64,000 nt of DNA, from positions 2,790,001-2,854,000 of the forward strand of contig NZ_CP119766.1 of NCBI RefSeq assembly GCF_030378165.1, given 5' to 3'. The notes below the pieces were generated by a model. That model was not told the DNA's origin, did not search any database, and worked only from the letters and a program-made list of their open reading frames with translations. The position numbers and the translations under genes were made by a program. Position 1 is the stretch's first letter. Each line of letters begins with the position of its first letter. The DNA comes from Flavobacterium panacagri (GTDB taxonomy: Bacteria > Bacteroidota > Bacteroidia > Flavobacteriales > Flavobacteriaceae). Shown one piece after another: positions 45,733 through 55,000 of the stretch.

Positions 45733-45753
45733 ATGTCTTAAAATTTAAAGATT

Positions 45754-46995
45754 ATGGCGACCTTAAAATACTTACTTCAAAGTAAAAGTGCAAATTCAAA
45801 TATTTATGTTCGCTATTCGATAAGTAGAACTTCAGTTTTTAAACGGAAAACGGGTTTTGTAATTAATCCAAAAGATTGGAGCGAAGACAAATCGCAACCA
45901 ATTCAAAAAAACGAGGAGTTAAAAGCTTTAAAGTCTAAATTAGATAAATTAGCCATTTTTATAAATGATGCTTATAATAATGCAATAAGTAAAGGTGTTG
46001 AATTTACGGGTTCATGGTTACAACTTCAAATAGATTTATTCAACAATAAAATCGTTGTTGTTGACTTGGATATATTAACTAATTCTATTGATGAATATAT
46101 TGCTAGTAATGAAAATTTAAGAAGTGGTTCGATTAAAAATCTAGAAAATCTTAAAAAGTTTATTTCAAATTATGAAAACGATTATTTGAAAGGAAAGCAT
46201 GTGCTCATTAGAGATATTGATTTGAATTTTATTGATACTTTTAAAAAGTATCATATTAGTAAAGGTCGTTCTGTAAATTACATAGGAACTTATATTTCAA
46301 TCTTAAGAGCTGTTGTTAATAAGGCTTCATTAAGTGGTATTCCAACACATCCTCAGTTTAAACAAATTAAGGCTATTAAAGAAGTCAAAGAACCTGATGA
46401 AGTTATTATATTAAACGAAGCGGAACAAGAGCTAATAAAAAATGTACTTTTAGTGCGTGATGCTCATATTAATGCTAGAAAATGGCTTTTATTGGGTTGC
46501 TTAATTGGACAGAGGTCAAGTGATTTACTTAATATAACAGAAAAGAATATAACAGATATTAAGGGTATGAAAGTCATTGAATTGAAGCAACAGAAAACAG
46601 GAAAACTGGTTGCAATTCCGTTGCTTCCAGATGCTCTTGAAATAATCGAAAATGGAATGCCATATAAAATCAATTTAGAGCATTTTAATAAATACAGTAA
46701 AGAGGTGTGTAAAGAAGCTGGAATTAATGCAATTGTAAAAGGGAAGATGCGCATCGATGGTAAAAGAATATTAACGGCAGGATTTTACAAAAAATGGCAA
46801 GTTGTCAGTTCTCATGTTTGTCGACGTTCTTTTGCAACTAATTTTTACGGGAAAATCCCCACGCCAGTTTTGATGAATATTACTGGACATAGTACCGAAG
46901 GTATGTTTTTATCTTACATAGGGAAAACAACCTATGACAATGCATATCAAATGTTAGAATATTTTAATAAGCTCGAGATTGAAACAAATGCTTAA
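45754..46995 (+). CDS. Tyrosine recombinase / integrase
   Basis: 413 residues of the Bacteroidota phage-integrase type. An N-terminal Arm-binding domain (LKYLLQSKSANSNIYVRYSI), a SAM-like core-binding domain (about 95-205), and a catalytic domain with GQRSSDLL (Arg), QQKTGKLVAI (Lys), SHVCRRSF (His/Arg), TGHSTE (His) and the nucleophile Tyr in FLSYIGKTT. All catalytic residues are present. It begins about 160 bp after icmF, which implies an attachment site in that interval. First gene of the integrated element. Confidence 0.95.
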   Translation: MATLKYLLQSKSANSNIYVRYSISRTSVFKRKTGFVINPKDWSEDKSQPIQKNEELKALKSKLDKLAIFINDAYNNAISKGVEFTGSWLQLQIDLFNNKIVVVDLDILTNSIDEYIASNENLRSGSIKNLENLKKFISNYENDYLKGKHVLIRDIDLNFIDTFKKYHISKGRSVNYIGTYISILRAVVNKASLSGIPTHPQFKQIKAIKEVKEPDEVIILNEAEQELIKNVLLVRDAHINARKWLLLGCLIGQRSSDLLNITEKNITDIKGMKVIELKQQKTGKLVAIPLLPDALEIIENGMPYKINLEHFNKYSKEVCKEAGINAIVKGKMRIDGKRILTAGFYKKWQVVSSHVCRRSFATNFYGKIPTPVLMNITGHSTEGMFLSYIGKTTYDNAYQMLEYFNKLEIETNA

Positions 46996-47428
46996 GCAAC
47001 AAGAAGTGCTGAGAAAAGAATAAATGCAAGACTCTAAAAAACACATTAATAATGTTGAGTCGATTGTTATAAATTTTTAATAAATAATCTGAACCGTTAT
47101 CATACATTATGATAGCGGTTTTTTTTTATCTGAATATGAAGTTTTTAAAATTACTCATTGATTAACTCGCGTTTGTGTTAGGAAAATACTTTCAATTTGT
47201 TTTTGCAATATTTGTATTTTTTGCTATTAACAAGTTTTATATGGTTAAAATATTAAAATTAATTATGTTTATTAAGTTTATTTTAAATGATAAATCGGTA
47301 TAAGTGTTAAATAATTAATTTTCAAATATAAATCAGTGTTTTTTTAACAAATAACTGTTAAAATAGGTTTTCGCCAAGATAGATACTGCAAGGGATTCAA
47401 CTAAGTATCCTTGTTAAATCTATTCATA
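46996..47428. other. Integrase-HTH spacer
   Basis: About 430 bp. Holds the integrase terminator (47092-47127), a very AT-rich stretch, and near 47378-47410 a small inverted motif (GATACTGCAAGG ... AGTATCCTTG), possibly an operator. No gene. Confidence 0.55.
47092..47127 (+). terminator. Terminator of the integrase gene
   Basis: ACCGTTATCAT, loop ACATT, ATGATAGCGGT, then nine T residues. Confidence 0.88.
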
Positions 47429-47737
47429 ATGAAAAAAAACGTTAAAGTTAACAGTAAAAAACAGCAGGTGCTGTTAGAGATTATTCTTAATGAATTACTC
47501 GTGGTAAAAGAAAAATTACACGTTCAACAAATCAAATCAAATGTGATTACTCAGAAACCTCAACAGGTCAACATCTTTGGACTTGCTGAATATTTAAATG
47601 AGTCGCCACAAGCAATTTTTTTAAAAGTCAAACGAAAAGAATTGCCCTACACAAAATTTAAAAATCAAACAATATTTAATGTTGATGAAATTGATCTGTT
47701 TTTGGAAATTACAAATGACAATAATACTAACTGCTAA
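47429..47737 (+). CDS. Helix-turn-helix (excisionase-like) protein 1
   Basis: 102 residues from ATG 47429; an earlier start at 47411 is less likely. Basic helical N-terminus, then FGLAEYLNESPQAIFLKVKR and FKNQTIFNVDEIDLFLE, the winged MerR/excisionase-type fold (HTH_17). It probably directs excision or represses the element. Followed after 10 bp by a second HTH gene. Confidence 0.78.
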   Translation: MKKNVKVNSKKQQVLLEIILNELLVVKEKLHVQQIKSNVITQKPQQVNIFGLAEYLNESPQAIFLKVKRKELPYTKFKNQTIFNVDEIDLFLEITNDNNTNC

Positions 47738-47747
47738 AGATAAAAAC

Positions 47748-48017
47748 ATGGTACAAACTCAAATTATACTAAATGGAATAACAATTGAGCAGTTAGCAGA
47801 AGCTTTAGCGCCGTTGTTGCAAACTAAGATGATTAATTCACAACAGACATTCCCTGAAAATATTACTAGAAAACAGGCTTGCGCAATTCTTAATATAGGA
47901 TTAGCCACTTTGTGGAAACATACTAAGGAAGGTAAATTAACCTCTTACGGAATTGGTAATAGAATTATGTATAAGCGTGACGAGGTTCTACAAGCGCTTA
48001 AACCTCTAAATGTTTAA
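47748..48017 (+). CDS. Helix-turn-helix (excisionase-like) protein 2
   Basis: 89 residues from ATG 47748. NITRKQACAILNIGLATLWK, then GIGNRIMYKRDEVLQALKPL, is the HTH_17/AlpA-like excisionase fold. It overlaps the primase-helicase start by 8 bp, so the three genes form one operon, the usual core of a Bacteroidota satellite or integrative element. Confidence 0.83.
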   Translation: MVQTQIILNGITIEQLAEALAPLLQTKMINSQQTFPENITRKQACAILNIGLATLWKHTKEGKLTSYGIGNRIMYKRDEVLQALKPLNV

Positions 48018-50445
48018 ATATATGGGATTTAATCAAGACAACTGTGAAAGCGTTAATAACGCTACTGTAGACATAATTGAAATATGGGAAAAAGACTTTA
48101 AAGAAAAAGTAAAACGTAAATTCAAAATTACAAAAGCAAAATTTACGATAGATGACGCATTATTAAAGGGTGCAGAGATTATTAGCAGGCGAGATGAATC
48201 TTTTTTGAAAGCACGTCACTATTTAACTGAAAATAACCCAGAAAATAATGCTTTAATTAAATATATGACGGCTTTTATTGAATATGATACTAAGCTAAAC
48301 GAAAAGTATTATCCGTACGATATTGATGAACTTAATTTACTATATGAAAAAAACACAAAATTTGATGAAAAAGGTGCTAGAAAAAAAGTTTACAATCGGT
48401 TTAATATACTATCATATAAAAACTATGTGATTTTTATGGTGTTGAAACTAGACGGGCAATATGATGCCGATTTAGATGATGAAATCTTTCGTGTTACAAC
48501 AAGTGATAACAGAGAATATAATCCGCTTACAAAAATACCAAAGCAATTACGTGCATTTTTACCTTTTCGAATTAAAGAATATGATATTAAAAGTGCATTT
48601 CCAACATTCATTGATATTGAGCTTGAATGCAATCATAGACACAATATTTATGAAGTGATTGGTAAAAAAGAATTTGCGATGGCATTTAATGCAAACAGTG
48701 CAGTTGGTGATGAAAAATGGTATCGAAAAAATGTAAATATACTTAAGAAAGTATATGGAAGTAATGCTACGTCTGTCTTAACAATGGAAAGATATCAAAA
48801 TAAAGGAAAAGCATTTAGAGATTTTGCAAAGCTCGAAAGGCAATGTATTCATGAATTCATAGAGTTAAATAATATAGAAAGTTGTGTAAGATTACACGAC
48901 GGTATTTTTGTAGTAGAAGGTACTAAGTGTAATATACTGAACATTGGAAAAGTTCAATTCGTAGAAAAAAAATGTCTTCCTCCCATAAAAAGAGAAGGCG
49001 TGCCTAATTTGTTTTATCATTTCAATGATAAAGGTCAAACCATTATTACACCAACATCTATTGCTGATTATTTTATACAAGAAAATTTTCAAAGAATATC
49101 AACTAAAGCAGATAGAATAATTATTTTCAAAAATACTAATAACGTAGTAGAGCCATTTAATGTAAACACTGATCTATTATCAACTTTAAAACTTGGAATT
49201 ATTGAATGTGGACAACAACGAGATAAAGTTATGAGTGAGATTTCGATTAAATACGATCTTATGATTAAACCAGCGTTACGTCTTATTGATCCAAAAGAAT
49301 TAAAACTTTACAGAGATTCGCGAAGTAAGTTTGGATTACCATTCAAAAATGGTTTCTATTTAATGGATAAATCAGCACAAATTGAGGTGAAAGATTATAG
49401 TGAAATTGACGGTTTTTTTCCAAAGCACAAAATACAGGAACATGAATTTAAGTATACTGATGAGGTTGGTATGTTTGAAAGGGTTGTGCAGAATGTAAGT
49501 GATAATGATACCTTAGCTTTTCATTCTATGTTAGGATATTTGGCTCAATCATATAAAGATTCGAGTTGCTGTCCAGCAATTATTTTAAGTGATAAAAATG
49601 CTGATAATGTTAACAGAAATGGAGGAAGAGGAAAAACTTTATTTTTGAAGGCATTACAACATGTTTTGCCTGTAATGATAAAAGGTGGTTTAGAGTTTGA
49701 TCCAAAATATACACATGTTTTTGCTGATCTTGAATCAGAAATACAATTATATGTTGTGGACGATACAATAGCTGGTTTTAAATTTGAGCAAATTTATACT
49801 CAAATTACTGGAAGTTTAGTATGTCAAAGAAAGGGAGTTAAAGCAGAAACGATACCGTTTGATTTATCTCCAAAATTTGTTTTTACGACAAATTATTTAG
49901 TCGGTCACAACAAAGAAAATAACTCAACAAATAGACGTTTTATTGAGTATCAATTTAATAATCACTATAATCAAACTAACACGCCAAAGAAGGAATTTGA
50001 ATGTACTCTATTTGAAGATTGGGATAAAAATGAATGGAATCGATTTTATTCTTTTATTTATCGTTGTGTTGCTGTTTACTATAAACATTCAATTATTTCT
50101 CCAGTTTACAATAAAGAGGATGACAATTATAATATACTTTTTAATGATGCTGTAAAACAGGAGGTGTTTGATGTTGTTATGAAAGAGGTTATGCGTAAGA
50201 ATAATGAATTTACTGTAAGTGTTTTCTTGACTGAATATGGAAAACTAGATCATATACACACTAGTCCTAAATATTTTACAAATAAGAACACGAAGTTATA
50301 TATTGATTCATGGTTTAATAAACAATTAAGTATTAACGATAGTATGAAATGTTGGACATACAGGAAAGATAAAAGAAAGTGGTTTCTCAAAGATAATATG
50401 TCATTGAATTCATTATTAGAAAAATTTGTTCAACACTCTGAATGA
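48010..50445 (+). CDS. Primase-helicase of the integrated element
   Basis: 811 residues. N-terminal region (about 1-330) with FRIKEYDIKSAFPTFIDIEL and CVRLHDGIFVVEG, resembling the polymerase-like primase part. The helicase domain (about 500-720) has Walker A GGRGKTLFLKALQ, Walker B LYVVDDT and sensor FVFTTNY, as in D5/SF3 helicases. It would start replication of the excised element. No capsid, tail or relaxase genes are seen, which argues for a satellite or mobilisable island rather than a full phage. Confidence 0.87.
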   Translation: MFKYMGFNQDNCESVNNATVDIIEIWEKDFKEKVKRKFKITKAKFTIDDALLKGAEIISRRDESFLKARHYLTENNPENNALIKYMTAFIEYDTKLNEKYYPYDIDELNLLYEKNTKFDEKGARKKVYNRFNILSYKNYVIFMVLKLDGQYDADLDDEIFRVTTSDNREYNPLTKIPKQLRAFLPFRIKEYDIKSAFPTFIDIELECNHRHNIYEVIGKKEFAMAFNANSAVGDEKWYRKNVNILKKVYGSNATSVLTMERYQNKGKAFRDFAKLERQCIHEFIELNNIESCVRLHDGIFVVEGTKCNILNIGKVQFVEKKCLPPIKREGVPNLFYHFNDKGQTIITPTSIADYFIQENFQRISTKADRIIIFKNTNNVVEPFNVNTDLLSTLKLGIIECGQQRDKVMSEISIKYDLMIKPALRLIDPKELKLYRDSRSKFGLPFKNGFYLMDKSAQIEVKDYSEIDGFFPKHKIQEHEFKYTDEVGMFERVVQNVSDNDTLAFHSMLGYLAQSYKDSSCCPAIILSDKNADNVNRNGGRGKTLFLKALQHVLPVMIKGGLEFDPKYTHVFADLESEIQLYVVDDTIAGFKFEQIYTQITGSLVCQRKGVKAETIPFDLSPKFVFTTNYLVGHNKENNSTNRRFIEYQFNNHYNQTNTPKKEFECTLFEDWDKNEWNRFYSFIYRCVAVYYKHSIISPVYNKEDDNYNILFNDAVKQEVFDVVMKEVMRKNNEFTVSVFLTEYGKLDHIHTSPKYFTNKNTKLYIDSWFNKQLSINDSMKCWTYRKDKRKWFLKDNMSLNSLLEKFVQHSE

Positions 50446-50808
50446 TTGTAAAAATGTTATGTAATATTACTATTAACTTACATTGCCCTTTACATGTGTG
50501 AACCTTTGTATTAATTGATTTCTTACATTAATTACACTTAAAATATAATATTGACTTTAAAAATAAAAATGGTGATTATAGAAAACTTATATTTTGCATA
50601 TTTAATTATGTTAATATAAGTTTTCGTTTTTATGTCATTACTGTAATTTTGTTTTTAATGTGTTTATTATTAGTTGTTTAGTATTTGTTTTTTGTGTAAT
50701 GAGCTGTGTTTTTATTCCCTATCTTCATATAGTTACTCTTAATAAAAAAGGTAAAAGGAGAGGAAAAAAAATATAATATCAGTAAAAATAGCTTTCATCT
50801 GTAGATTA
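50446..50808. other. AT-rich spacer with the primase terminator
   Basis: About 360 bp, extremely AT-rich. GAAAACTTATATT at 50581 and its complement ending TAAGTTTTC at 50625 form a hairpin, probably the terminator of the primase-helicase operon. I see nothing else. Confidence 0.6.
50581..50625. terminator. Hairpin after the primase-helicase operon
   Basis: 13-bp arms GAAAACTTATATT / AATATAAGTTTTC with an AT-rich loop; lies between converging transcription units. Confidence 0.65.
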
Positions 50809-51012
50809 TTATTCACTTTTATTTTTTCGATTTAAAGAATCATTTATTATAAGATAAATCTGGCTAATCGGAAGTGCTTGTAATAGTTCTTTTAACCTTT
50901 TTACAACTGTATAAGATTTCTTGTTTGGCATTATCCAAAAAATTATTATCAGTAATAAAATAAAAGACAATATAATTAATAGGTTAATTGTAAAGGGAGG
51001 AAGCTGACTCAT
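50809..51012 (-). CDS. Small single-helix membrane protein downstream of the CHAT operon
   Basis: 67 residues. MSQLPPFTINLLIILSFILL starts a strong membrane helix (about 9-29), followed by a basic amphipathic cytoplasmic tail (KKSYTVVKRLKELLQALPIS). Same strand as the RteC-like and CHAT genes, 75 bp further on, with a GC-rich palindrome (51074-51087) between. It could be a membrane effector or anchor of that system, but its small size leaves it uncertain. Confidence 0.55.
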   Translation of the reverse strand: MSQLPPFTINLLIILSFILLLIIIFWIMPNKKSYTVVKRLKELLQALPISQIYLIINDSLNRKNKSE

Positions 51013-51073
51013 TGCATTTTCATTTATTGTTGAGTCAAATTTATAGAGATATAAAAAAGATATCCGTTCCTAC

Positions 51074-51087
51074 GCGTTCCGGAACGC
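51074..51087. promoter_or_regulatory. Perfect palindrome GCGTTCCGGAACGC
   Basis: A 14-bp perfect palindrome, very GC-rich in AT-rich DNA, directly adjoining the stop codon of the RteC-like gene. There is no T-run, so it is not a usual terminator. Possible operator or recombination site. Confidence 0.5.
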
Positions 51088-52014
51088 CTAACCTAACAAT
51101 TTTGAATGTGGAATTTTAAATCCTTCTTTGTCAAATGTTTTTTGACTTTCAATAAATTTTTCGTCATCTGGATTTAAATATTTTCTTAATGTATCTTCAG
51201 TTCCTTCGACTTCAAAATTTTGTCTGATTAATTTAGAAAATGCGGTATAATTTATTTCTCCATTTCTGCCTTTTGGCGCATCCAAGTATCCGTTTTGAGC
51301 AAGTGTGCCCAGGACAAAACCGATATGAGTTCTTTTGCCAGTCCATTTAATTTTTGGATTTATTTCTTTAGATTCTTTTATGTCCACTATCATATTTTGA
51401 ATTTTGATTAGTTCGAGAATGAATTTATATCCGATCAAAAACAATGATAAAGGTAAATTACTTAGAGTTTTGAATCTTTTCAAATGAAATTCATTAAAGT
51501 AAAAACTTTCAATATATGTTGTTTTTATGTTTTCATTCTTAAAATCAAAATTGCTAAAAAGAGTCGATATCTTATTACCTATTAAAAGATCATCAAAATG
51601 TATTTTAGAGATATGTTTATAATATAAATCTTCAACCTCAGCATTATCTAATAAAAATGAAAAATATCTAGATTTTTTTTCATCAACATAAAAGTCAGAC
51701 TTTAAAGTTTTTAATTGAATCTTGATGGCTTCAATATTAAATTTTATGAATGAATCAAAATTGTCAGGGTCTGATGTTGAGAGATTTAAGTAAATTTCAC
51801 TTAGTGAATCTTGATAAAGTTTTTTTATTTCTTTAATTATCTCTTCTTGTCTTATTTGAATTGTTTCTAAACTTTTTTCATAATAATCCTGATTTTCATA
51901 TTCCACAAGTACGTAATTTTCTACATAATCTATATCTTCGGAACCAGCCAAGATGATAAAATCGAAATAATAATTTTTCCCCAATGCTTTAATAAATGAT
52001 TTAACTATTTTCAT
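51088..52014 (-). CDS. RteC-like protein in the CHAT operon
   Basis: 308 residues, soluble, helical. The C-terminal part (about 225-295: IKWTGKRTHIGFVLGTLAQN, then FEVEGTEDTLRKYLNPDDEK) resembles the C-terminal domain of RteC, a regulator of Bacteroides conjugative transposons. The N-terminal 200 residues are helical and charged without a known motif. It is separated by 7 bp from the CHAT gene, so it is co-translated with it and could be its regulator, partner or substrate. Confidence 0.7.
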   Translation of the reverse strand: MKIVKSFIKALGKNYYFDFIILAGSEDIDYVENYVLVEYENQDYYEKSLETIQIRQEEIIKEIKKLYQDSLSEIYLNLSTSDPDNFDSFIKFNIEAIKIQLKTLKSDFYVDEKKSRYFSFLLDNAEVEDLYYKHISKIHFDDLLIGNKISTLFSNFDFKNENIKTTYIESFYFNEFHLKRFKTLSNLPLSLFLIGYKFILELIKIQNMIVDIKESKEINPKIKWTGKRTHIGFVLGTLAQNGYLDAPKGRNGEINYTAFSKLIRQNFEVEGTEDTLRKYLNPDDEKFIESQKTFDKEGFKIPHSKLLG

Positions 52015-52021
52015 AAAATTG

Positions 52022-55000
52022 TTATTTTGCTACTCGAATGTTTGGATTTCCATAAATATGCATTGCTAATTTACCTTCGGGTACTATAAAAGCTGTTGAA
52101 ATATTTTCCTTGTAGTCTCCCAGATCTAAATTAGCAATATGTACAGCTTCTGAAATCTTATACCCCTCATTAAAAGAATTCAGAAAGCTTTCCAACCAAT
52201 AAGATGGAATAGTTATATCTAAACGCCAAAAAGGAGCAATTACGGCTTTATATCCAAGAGCAAGAATGTCATGACATAGTGAAGAAACACCCTGTGCAAA
52301 AAAATCTTCATTGACAACACCAGAATTGCAAATAAATAATATTGCTATTTCTCCATGTCCAAATAAATATTTTGTATCAATAATGGCACTTTTTGAATCA
52401 TGATTTGTATAAATACCTTTAAAGTCCATGAATCCTAATTCGCCATGAGCTAAAAAAATATTTACATCTGTGTCAATTTTTTTCTTTAAGTGACGAGATG
52501 TTAGAATGTTTGTTTTCTGTTTTTCCAGTACAGGTTTTATATTTTTAAAACTTATGTTTATTGGGATATCTTCATCTTCAATTGGTATCCACGCGGTAGA
52601 GGTGAACTTTTCTTTTATTAAATATTCATTACTGTTTTTAATAAACCATTCTAATGAAATGATATTTGTAAAAGGAACCTTTGAGTTTAAAAAGTCACCT
52701 TTATTTATTATTAAATTTGATGAAAACTCTGAAAGATCAATTGAAGAACAAAAGAAAACTTCTTCATAATTTTCAGTAATCTCAAGGTCAGTGAATGCAA
52801 ATGTTTTCAATGCATTTCGATAAGCATCATCTTGCGCTCCAAGATCAAAGTAATTGTTAGAACTGAAATAGAAGTCTTTCTTTGATTTTGACCACAGTTT
52901 CATTTGTTTGATATCCCATTTTTTTAATTCTTTCAATGAAATATTTTTTTCACTATTTATTGTTAAAACATAGATATTCGAGTTAAGATTAAATAGCCAA
53001 ACCAAGAGATGATCTTTGGTTAGAATAACTTCTCCATTGATGTAAGTTAAATAATTATTTAATTTACTTATTATTTCTTTATCAGGTTCAGGTGTTGATT
53101 TTACAAGAGTATTAAAACCGTGATACTTGTTATTGAAAGTAAGATTGTTGTCGTTAATTACTATTCCACAAAGTAATACACCTTCAATGTCTTCTTCTTT
53201 TAATGCTTGTGATAGTAAATTTTTTGTTTGAAGTTCTAAGTGCTTAACTTCAAATTTAAAGTCATTTGAAGAATTTGTTTCAAAAACACTTATCAGTGAG
53301 TTTATTAGGTTTTTTTTATTGTTTTCTTCATCTCCAAAATGTTGCGCTAGAAGAGTTGAAACTATATTTGGGTCTATATTGTCTTCTAATTTTGATATAA
53401 TATTTTCAAGTTGTTCATGAGATTTTATATGAAAATGCTCTTTGTAGCGCTTTAGATTATATAAATAATTTAACCAAGGTATAATACCGTTGTCTTTAAA
53501 AGATATTATCTCGTTTATCTTTTCATCAAGATATTGTAAAGACTCATCAACTATTTCAGGTTTCTTGCTTGCAATTTTAAAAATACCTAAATAGTAACTT
53601 AATTTAAATTTTTGTTGATCATATGCTTTTAGTTTGAGTTTATCAATTGTTTTGTTAAGGTTTTCCATCATTGGAAAAAAATTGAATGTTCTGTAGAATT
53701 TTAATGCATTGTGCAATAAATCATTTTGAACAGAATATGTAAAGGTTTTATATCTTGATAACGAAGTGTAATATAAAGCTCCATAAATAGATGCCTCATA
53801 TGGACTATTTTGATAGATAAAACAATTGAATAGTAATCCCCAACCATAATAGTGTTTTTCTTCTTGTATTGAGATTACCAAAATTTCTTCGGAAAAATTT
53901 CTAGCTCGTTGATATTTGTTGTTAAAATTAAGTGTATCAATGAAGTTGTGACATAATGTAAAAAACTCATAGTCTAGTGAGTATTTATTTTTAAAAGCCT
54001 TTATAATTGTTATTTGTAAAAGAAAATCTTCGATCTTTTGATCAGTAATTTTTTCAGGCTTTAACGTGTAAAGAATATTTAAAGCAACGGAAATTATTTT
54101 TTCTTCTTCTTCTTTTGTAAGAAGGTTTTCGGGTATAGTAAAATCATATAACCTAAATAAATTGGAAGGTTTTGATTGGAAGATTTTGGTCAACAATACA
54201 AAGAATTCGTCGGGTTCACAGCTAACCAAATGAAATGGTTTATCTTCAGTGATATTCAGATATGAAATATTTGAAAATGATTTGTTTAGAGAATTTACCA
54301 TATGTGCAAAACCTTCAATCTTACATTTTCGAATAATTTCTAATAAATCTGATTTGTAGACTGATATGTCGTATTCTGCATATGCTATTTGATTTAGAAT
54401 GTTCGAAATGGAGTATTCTATAGATTCGTCGTATAATTCTTTAGTTCGCTTATCTAAATCGTAGTAGTATTTATTATTTAGGGCATTTTCAAGAATTACC
54501 AAACGATTAGCTATATGGTCTCCCTCGTCAATTTTGTCGATTGCCTCAGTTATTATTTTTGGAATAAAACCTTCTGGTGTAAGGTTAATTTCTTTCCAAA
54601 TCATTCGCTCCCGAATAACACTAATTGGCGGAGCGAAGGATAGAAAATTTATAAAGTTGTTATTAAATTCATTTTCGTCTTTATAATAAGTTATCTCTGC
54701 ATATTCTTTTTGTATAGGTTGGTTATTCTCGTAAGAAAACAACCCTCTTTTAAGACTTCCTGATTCTATGTAATTTGTTAATAATGAATAGTCAATAATT
54801 GATATTCCATTAATGTTGAGATTTGAAAATTTATTGTAGTTAGAAATTATTACAGGAACTATTTTTTTTTCCGAATAATAATCTGATAGGACTTCCATTT
54901 TTTCGACTAATGAAAATGTAGATTCAGAAATTTCCAAAATTGCATTATGTATTTCTTTTGACTCTATTGGAAAATCAAAACATTTTGTTTCTATTAGAAT

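Noticed and set aside
45754..50445. Complete prophage
   Set aside because: No capsid, terminase, portal, tail or lysis genes were found between the integrase and the window end, so I call it satellite-like.
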